Assembly: GCF_002399615.1 (NCBI RefSeq)
Contig: NZ_DHDZ01000049.1
Location: 19,606 to 72,399, forward strand
Direction: 5' to 3'
Length of the DNA stretch: 52,794 nt
Origin: Pedobacter sp. UBA4863
GTDB lineage: Bacteria > Bacteroidota > Bacteroidia > Sphingobacteriales > Sphingobacteriaceae
Position numbers and translations under genes: made by a program. Under the pieces are notes generated by a model that did no database searches, was not told the origin of the DNA, and worked only from the letters and a program-made list of their open reading frames with translations. Every line of letters begins with the position of its first letter. Within the stretch, counting starts at the first letter, position 1. Positions 48,402-52,794 of this stretch are shown in pieces.

Positions 48402-49499
48402 CTATATTGTCCAGCTTTCGCATTTTTGTAAAAAGGCTTCATCAGCTGCTGCGCCAATACCTGGGGTATCGGGTACGCTTAACATAAAACCTTCGTAAGT
48501 TAGACCGCCAATTACGGGATCTACCAAATGCCCCAATAAACAAGTGTCTAAATCAAAATAAACCACATTAGGGCTGGCCAATGCAAAATGTAAATTAGCG
48601 GTTAATGCCAATCTGCTTTCTAACATGCTTCCAATCATACACTTTACGCCACTTTGTAGTGCTACTTCATGTATTTTTTGCGCCTCTAAAATACCACCAG
48701 ATTTAGAGAACTTGATGTTTAAAAAGGTGGTAGCTTGTGCATTAATCAGCTTTCTGGCATCGTGATGGTTGTAACAACTCTCATCGGCCATTAATCTAAT
48801 GGGAGAGTTGGCGTGGAGCTCTGGCAATTTATCATCGAACCAAGTACGCATAGGCTGTTCACAAAACTCAATATGGTACTTTTCCAGTTCGGTTAGGGCA
48901 AAAAGTGCGTCATCAAAACTCCAACCCTGATTGGCATCTAAACGTAAGGTCATTTCTTCGCCAACGGCCTTCCTAATGGCGGCTACACGCTCAATATCTT
49001 CATGTACTTTTTTGCCGAGTTTTATTTTGATAATTCTACAGCCATTATTTTGATGTGCTACGGCTTTGGCAGCCATATTTTCGGCCGTATCAATTCCCAA
49101 GGTCATGTCAGTTTCTATGGTACGCTGGTGTCCGCCCAAAAATTGATATAAAGGTTGGTTGGCATTTTTTGCTGCAATATCAAATAAAGCCATATCAAAA
49201 GCACTTTTAATAGTTGGGTTGTGGGCGGCATAGCCCAATAAATCATCCATTCGTGCCGGAATATCTAAAGGATCTTTGCCTTTTAAAATTTTTGCAAAGT
49301 CTTTGGCCATCGCCAAGCAGGTCTCTTGAGTTTCGCCAACAATCATGGGAAAAGCCGAGCATTCGCCATTACCATGTATGCCTTCATCGGTAAAAATTCT
49401 TACCAAAGTGTTCTGTGCAAAATCCATAGTGCCTGTGGCAATGGTAAAGGGTTCCATTGGAATACTAAAACGGTAGATTTCGGTGTGGGTAATTTTCAT
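48402..49499 (-). CDS. dipeptide epimerase (enolase superfamily, L-Ala-D/L-Glu type)
   Basis: 365 residues. Muconate-lactonizing subgroup features: KxK catalytic motif in IKIKLG (about 168-173), metal ligands Asp in RLDANQGW, Glu in CEQP and Asp in MADESC, the second catalytic Lys in NIKFSKSGG, and the DxD motif in YFDLDTCL that holds the dipeptide's alpha-amino group in L-Ala-D/L-Glu epimerases. It would act in the cytoplasm on muropeptide-derived dipeptides during cell-wall recycling. It is not in an operon with the flanking genes. Exact dipeptide specificity is uncertain. Confidence 0.88.
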   Translation of the reverse strand: MKITHTEIYRFSIPMEPFTIATGTMDFAQNTLVRIFTDEGIHGNGECSAFPMIVGETQETCLAMAKDFAKILKGKDPLDIPARMDDLLGYAAHNPTIKSAFDMALFDIAAKNANQPLYQFLGGHQRTIETDMTLGIDTAENMAAKAVAHQNNGCRIIKIKLGKKVHEDIERVAAIRKAVGEEMTLRLDANQGWSFDDALFALTELEKYHIEFCEQPMRTWFDDKLPELHANSPIRLMADESCYNHHDARKLINAQATTFLNIKFSKSGGILEAQKIHEVALQSGVKCMIGSMLESRLALTANLHFALASPNVVYFDLDTCLLGHLVDPVIGGLTYEGFMLSVPDTPGIGAAADEAFLQKCESWTI

Positions 49500-49561
49500 C
49501 TATTTGTTAATTTATATTGATAGCGATGAAGCTATCCCGATTAAATCGAAATGGTTTCATG

Positions 49562-50539
49562 CTAATTGTCTAATTCAAATTTAAGTCGATCTTGTTCTAT
49601 AATGTTTTTTAGTTCTTCTTCTTTGGGTAGGTATAAAAGATATTTACTGCTGAAAAGTTTGTTTTTATCATTCAGTACAGAATATTTTACAATGGTTTCA
49701 TCTTTTTCTGAACAAAGTAAAAGCCCGATAGTTGGGTTGTCTCCTTCACTTCTCTTCAAATCATCGTACATTCTAACATACATGTCTATTTGGCCTATGT
49801 CTTGATGATTAAGGCTTCCAGTTTTTAAATCGATAATTACAAAACATTTTAAGATGTAATTGTAAAATACAAGGTCAATAAAGAAATCGGAAGTATCGGT
49901 GACGATATGCTGTTGTCTAGCTACGAATGCAAATCCTTTTCCAAACTCTAAAAGAAATTTTTGTAAATGGTCTATAATTGCAGTTTCCAAATTTCTTTCG
50001 GTTGTAGAAGTTTCTGGTTTTAAGCCTAAAAACTCGAAAATATAAGGGTCTTTAATTAAGTGTTGAATACTTTGTTGTGCTGTTGATTTTGGCTGTGTTA
50101 AAGTTCTTTCAAAAGACAAGGTATTAATTTGGCGTTGTAGTTCTCTGCTGTTCCAATTGGAAGCAATTGCTTCGTTAATATAAAAAGTTCGTTTTACTTC
50201 AGAATCAAGTCTAGAGAGTAAGCGATAATGCGTCCAGCTCAATTCTTGACGCAATGCGTCAAGAATTGGAAATGAAAGGTAAAACTTTCTTATGTTAGTT
50301 AAATTTGTATAGTCAAAACCTTTGCCAAATTCTAATGTAAGTTGTTTGGATAAGTTTTTTAAGGTTGCCTTGCCATAATCTGCTCTATGTTTTCCTTGTT
50401 GTTCATCTTCAATAATGAGTTTGCCTATGTGCCAATAAGATTCCAAAAGCGCAGAATTAGCCAAGCGAAATACCCTCAACCTAGATTGAATGATAATTTC
50501 TTTAATAGCACTAAATAGTACGCTTTCGGCCAATTCCAT
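49562..50539 (-). CDS. YhcG-type PDDEXK nuclease family protein (DUF1016)
   Basis: 325 residues. N-terminal DUF1016 helical domain (about 1-150: SYWHIGKLIIE, YGKATLKNLSKQLT, GFDYTNLTNIRKFY, LSWTHYRLL) and C-terminal PDDEXK nuclease domain (about 175-325) with DFFIDLVFYN, the core FVIIDLKTG and IGQIDMYV. The ATG at 50539 is preferred; the frame continues to a TTG at 50620 but the extra 27 residues are hydrophobic and not typical. The family is linked to defence and mobile regions, yet no other defence gene is adjacent. A perfect 27-bp palindrome lies in the coding sequence at 50241-50267. Confidence 0.85.
   Translation of the reverse strand: MELAESVLFSAIKEIIIQSRLRVFRLANSALLESYWHIGKLIIEDEQQGKHRADYGKATLKNLSKQLTLEFGKGFDYTNLTNIRKFYLSFPILDALRQELSWTHYRLLSRLDSEVKRTFYINEAIASNWNSRELQRQINTLSFERTLTQPKSTAQQSIQHLIKDPYIFEFLGLKPETSTTERNLETAIIDHLQKFLLEFGKGFAFVARQQHIVTDTSDFFIDLVFYNYILKCFVIIDLKTGSLNHQDIGQIDMYVRMYDDLKRSEGDNPTIGLLLCSEKDETIVKYSVLNDKNKLFSSKYLLYLPKEEELKNIIEQDRLKFELDN
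50241..50267. repeat. perfect 27-bp palindrome inside the YhcG-like gene
   Basis: 13-bp arms AATTCTTGACGCA and TGCGTCAAGAATT around a single base. It encodes PILDALRQEL, between the FY..F helix and LSWTHY of the DUF1016 domain, in frame and without a stop. Confidence 0.8.
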
Positions 50540-50694
50540 AAAACAAAATATTTGCTTAAAAGTATAAAACAAAACTAAAATAATAACGGTTAAATAGATA
50601 ATTTTCGCATCCTTTAGCAAAATTGATAATTCTTTTCAAGGTAAAATTTTGCTAAGCCTTATACCTTCCGCCTTAAACCTTATACCTTTATATT

Positions 50695-52704
50695 ATGAAA
50701 GAAGCCAATAGTTTAATCCACGCCTCCTCGCCATACCTCTTACAGCACGCCTATAACCCCGTAGCGTGGTACGAATGGAATGAAGCATCCTTAAAAAAAG
50801 CGAAGGATGAAAATAAGTTGATTATTGTAAGCGTGGGCTATTCTGCTTGCCATTGGTGCCATGTAATGGAGCACGAGAGTTTTGAGAGCCATGAGGTGGC
50901 CGAAGTGATGAACCAGCATTTTGTTTGCATTAAGGTAGATCGAGAGGAACGCCCAGATATTGATCAGATTTATATGTTGGCGGTACAACTGATGAATGGA
51001 AATGGAGGGTGGCCGCTAAACGCCATTTGTCTGCCAGATCAACGACCTATTTATGGTGGTACTTATTTTCGTAAAACCGATTGGATTAACATTTTACTGA
51101 ATTTGGCTAACTTATGGCAAAATGAGCCACAAAAAGCCATCAAATATGCAGAAAGACTAACCGAAGGCTTAAAGCAAGCCGAACTGATTGAAGACACCAA
51201 TAACGACCTTGTTTTTACCGAAGAACAATTAGTAGCCATTGTAGAACCTTGGAAACGCAGTTTTGATATGGTGGATGGGGGCTATAATCGTGCGCCTAAG
51301 TTTCCTTTGCCAAATAACTGGTCGTTTTTATTGCGCTATGCTTTTTTGAAAGATGACCAAGCCGTAATGATGGCCGTAATGAGAACGCTAGAAGCGATGG
51401 CCATGGGAGGAATTTACGATCAGATTGGAGGCGGTTTTGCCCGTTACTCGGTAGATACGCAATGGCATGTGCCGCACTTCGAGAAAATGCTGTACGACAA
51501 TGCCCAACTGATAAGTTTGTACGCCGAAGCATATCAATGTTTAAAATATGAACCATTTGCAGCGGTCATTAAAGAAACTATTGCATGGATAGACCGGGAA
51601 ATGACATCGCCCGATGGCCTATTTTATTCTGCTTTAGATGCAGACAGCGAAGGTATAGAAGGTAAATTCTATGTATGGAGCAAGGCTGAATTTGATGAAG
51701 TGCTAGGCGAGCATCAAAATTTATTAAACGAGTATTTTACCCTTACCGAAACAGGGAACTGGGAAGAGGAAAACACCAATATTTTGCTGCGCAAAGTGTT
51801 CGACGAAGCATTGATGGAAAAATATCAGCTAAGCGAAACCGAGTTAAAGCAGGTGGTTACGGCCGCAAAAAATAAATTGCTGGCAGCAAGAAACCAACGT
51901 GTTAAACCTGGTTTAGATGATAAATGCTTAACCGCTTGGAATGCACAAATGATAAAAGGCTTGCTAGATGCCGCTCGGGTTTTGGGCAAGGATACCTATT
52001 ATGAAAAGGCAAAACAAACGGCCAATTTCATCCTCAATAACCTCATGGATGAAGCCGGTGGCCTATACCGTAATTATAAAAATGCTAAGGCCAGCATTAC
52101 TGGATTTTTAGATGATTACGCTTTCTTGATCGAAGCTTTAATTGCACTTTACGAAACCGATTTTAATGAAGCTTGGTTAAACGAAGCCAAAGACTTAACC
52201 GAATATGTACTGGCCAATTTTACGGATGAAACCAACTCGATGTTCTTCTACACCTCCAACAATGGCGAAAATTTAATTGCCCGTAAACATGAAGTGATGG
52301 ATAACGTTATACCGGCCTCAAACTCGGTAATGGCGCAAAACTTGCAAAAATTAGGGCTGTTTTTTGATGAGGAAACCTATACAGCAAGAGCATCGGCTAT
52401 GCTAAAAGCAGTACAGCCCCGAATTAAAGCTTACGGTTCGGCTTACGCTAATTGGAGCATCCAACTCCTGAACGAAGTTTACGGCATTAACGAAATCGCC
52501 ATTGCCGGAACTGATTTTAGAACCGTAAAAAAGGAATTAGATCAACATTATATCCCTAATAAGATTACCTTGGCAGGAACAAAAAGCACTTTGCCCTTAT
52601 TGCAAAATAAACAAAGTAAGGATACTAAAATTTATGTGTGCAGAAACAAGACCTGCCAGTTGCCGGTGGCGAGTGTAGCGGAAGCCTTAAAGCATGTTCA
52701 ATAA
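50695..52704 (+). CDS. thioredoxin-domain protein of the DUF255 / YyaL (SSP411) family
   Basis: 669 residues. An N-terminal thioredoxin-like DUF255 domain (about 5-165) holds the conserved SPYLLQHAYNPVAWYEW, the CHWC motif (C52-H-W-C55) and VDREERPDID. The rest is an alpha/alpha toroid like that of glucosidases and epimerases (GGIYDQIGGGFARYSVD, HFEKMLYDNAQL, LDADSEGIEGKFYVW, KPGLDDKCLTAWNAQM). Family length is about 670-690, so this is full length. Function is unknown although the family is conserved from bacteria to mammals. No signal peptide. The gene stands alone and 90 bp of AT-rich sequence follow it to the window end. Confidence 0.93.
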   Translation: MKEANSLIHASSPYLLQHAYNPVAWYEWNEASLKKAKDENKLIIVSVGYSACHWCHVMEHESFESHEVAEVMNQHFVCIKVDREERPDIDQIYMLAVQLMNGNGGWPLNAICLPDQRPIYGGTYFRKTDWINILLNLANLWQNEPQKAIKYAERLTEGLKQAELIEDTNNDLVFTEEQLVAIVEPWKRSFDMVDGGYNRAPKFPLPNNWSFLLRYAFLKDDQAVMMAVMRTLEAMAMGGIYDQIGGGFARYSVDTQWHVPHFEKMLYDNAQLISLYAEAYQCLKYEPFAAVIKETIAWIDREMTSPDGLFYSALDADSEGIEGKFYVWSKAEFDEVLGEHQNLLNEYFTLTETGNWEEENTNILLRKVFDEALMEKYQLSETELKQVVTAAKNKLLAARNQRVKPGLDDKCLTAWNAQMIKGLLDAARVLGKDTYYEKAKQTANFILNNLMDEAGGLYRNYKNAKASITGFLDDYAFLIEALIALYETDFNEAWLNEAKDLTEYVLANFTDETNSMFFYTSNNGENLIARKHEVMDNVIPASNSVMAQNLQKLGLFFDEETYTARASAMLKAVQPRIKAYGSAYANWSIQLLNEVYGINEIAIAGTDFRTVKKELDQHYIPNKITLAGTKSTLPLLQNKQSKDTKIYVCRNKTCQLPVASVAEALKHVQ

Positions 52705-52794
52705 GTGTAAGTAAAAACCGTAGTGCATTATTAATAAAATAATAAACAACCGATATACAAATATTTGTGTATTTGTTTTTAAGTTCTGAGAAAC

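Noticed and set aside
49562..50539. A defence island around the YhcG-like nuclease
   Set aside because: Neighbours are a dipeptide epimerase and a DUF255 protein; no restriction, toxin or other defence gene is present.
50540..50620. N-terminal extension of the YhcG-like protein to a TTG
   Set aside because: The added 27 residues are hydrophobic and unlike the family, which starts close to the ATG at 50539.
1..52794. CRISPR arrays, tRNA or rRNA genes, insertion sequences, prophage
   Set aside because: No regularly spaced direct repeats, cloverleaf sequences, transposase or phage genes were noticed on either strand.

Overview
The window (52.8 kb) looks like chromosome of a Bacteroidota member, most likely family Sphingobacteriaceae (Pedobacter-like). 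The evidence is SusC/SusD proteins, a type IX secretion C-terminal domain, gldA/gldF/gldG, a GIN-domain (DUF2807) protein, AT-rich DNA, and many TAnnTTTG-type -7 promoter elements in place of sigma70 boxes. I saw no rRNA, tRNA, CRISPR array, insertion sequence or prophage.

Layout. 1-955: end of rplY (L25), a strong terminator, then pth. 960-6887 (minus): a signalling operon of a large CHASE3-GAF-kinase-3xREC hybrid, a CheR methyltransferase and a REC-kinase-REC hybrid; no CheB or chemoreceptor gene adjoins it. 7025-12128: Spx/ArsC-like protein, carboxypeptidase-regulatory-like protein, M1 peptidase, VF530 protein, a tandem PagL-like barrel and a 60-residue orphan. 12202-17541: a GDPD lipoprotein and the gliding ABC system gldA / gldF-gldG, with two paralogous small outer-membrane barrels between gldA and gldF. 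17575-22119: dnaN, DedA protein, a convergent zinc-dependent phospholipase C/nuclease-like protein (with a palindromic repeat between them) and an M20 dipeptidase.

22619-37839 is the most interesting region. A SusC/SusD pair and a DUF5689 lipoprotein are followed by five exported phosphoesterases on the same strand (calcineurin-like phosphatase, EEP hydrolase, GDPD, PafA-like phosphatase, Tat-exported EEP hydrolase), then a T9SS-secreted protein and a convergent Tat/lipoprotein metallophosphoesterase. I read this as an organophosphate or phosphodiester scavenging locus built around a SusCD importer rather than a glycan locus. Upstream of susC lie seven TTAA cores with a mean 11-bp period ending 10 bp before a perfect -7 element. 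This looks like a Pho-box-type, activator-dependent promoter.

38232-47491 is a catabolic operon: polyol-permease-family MFS transporter, 2-hydroxyacid dehydrogenase, two different FGGY kinases, histidine phosphatase, a second MFS transporter and an FAD oxidoreductase, with a convergent DeoR-family repressor gene. Its first three genes match the gene content of Bacillus subtilis yoaDCB, a set of unknown function. TTTTCTTT repeats before the first gene are a candidate DeoR operator.

47588-52704: GIN-domain protein with a 21-bp-period direct repeat upstream, dipeptide epimerase, a YhcG-type PDDEXK nuclease gene carrying a 27-bp palindrome, and a DUF255 thioredoxin-domain protein. Functions come from remembered family motifs; no database search was possible.
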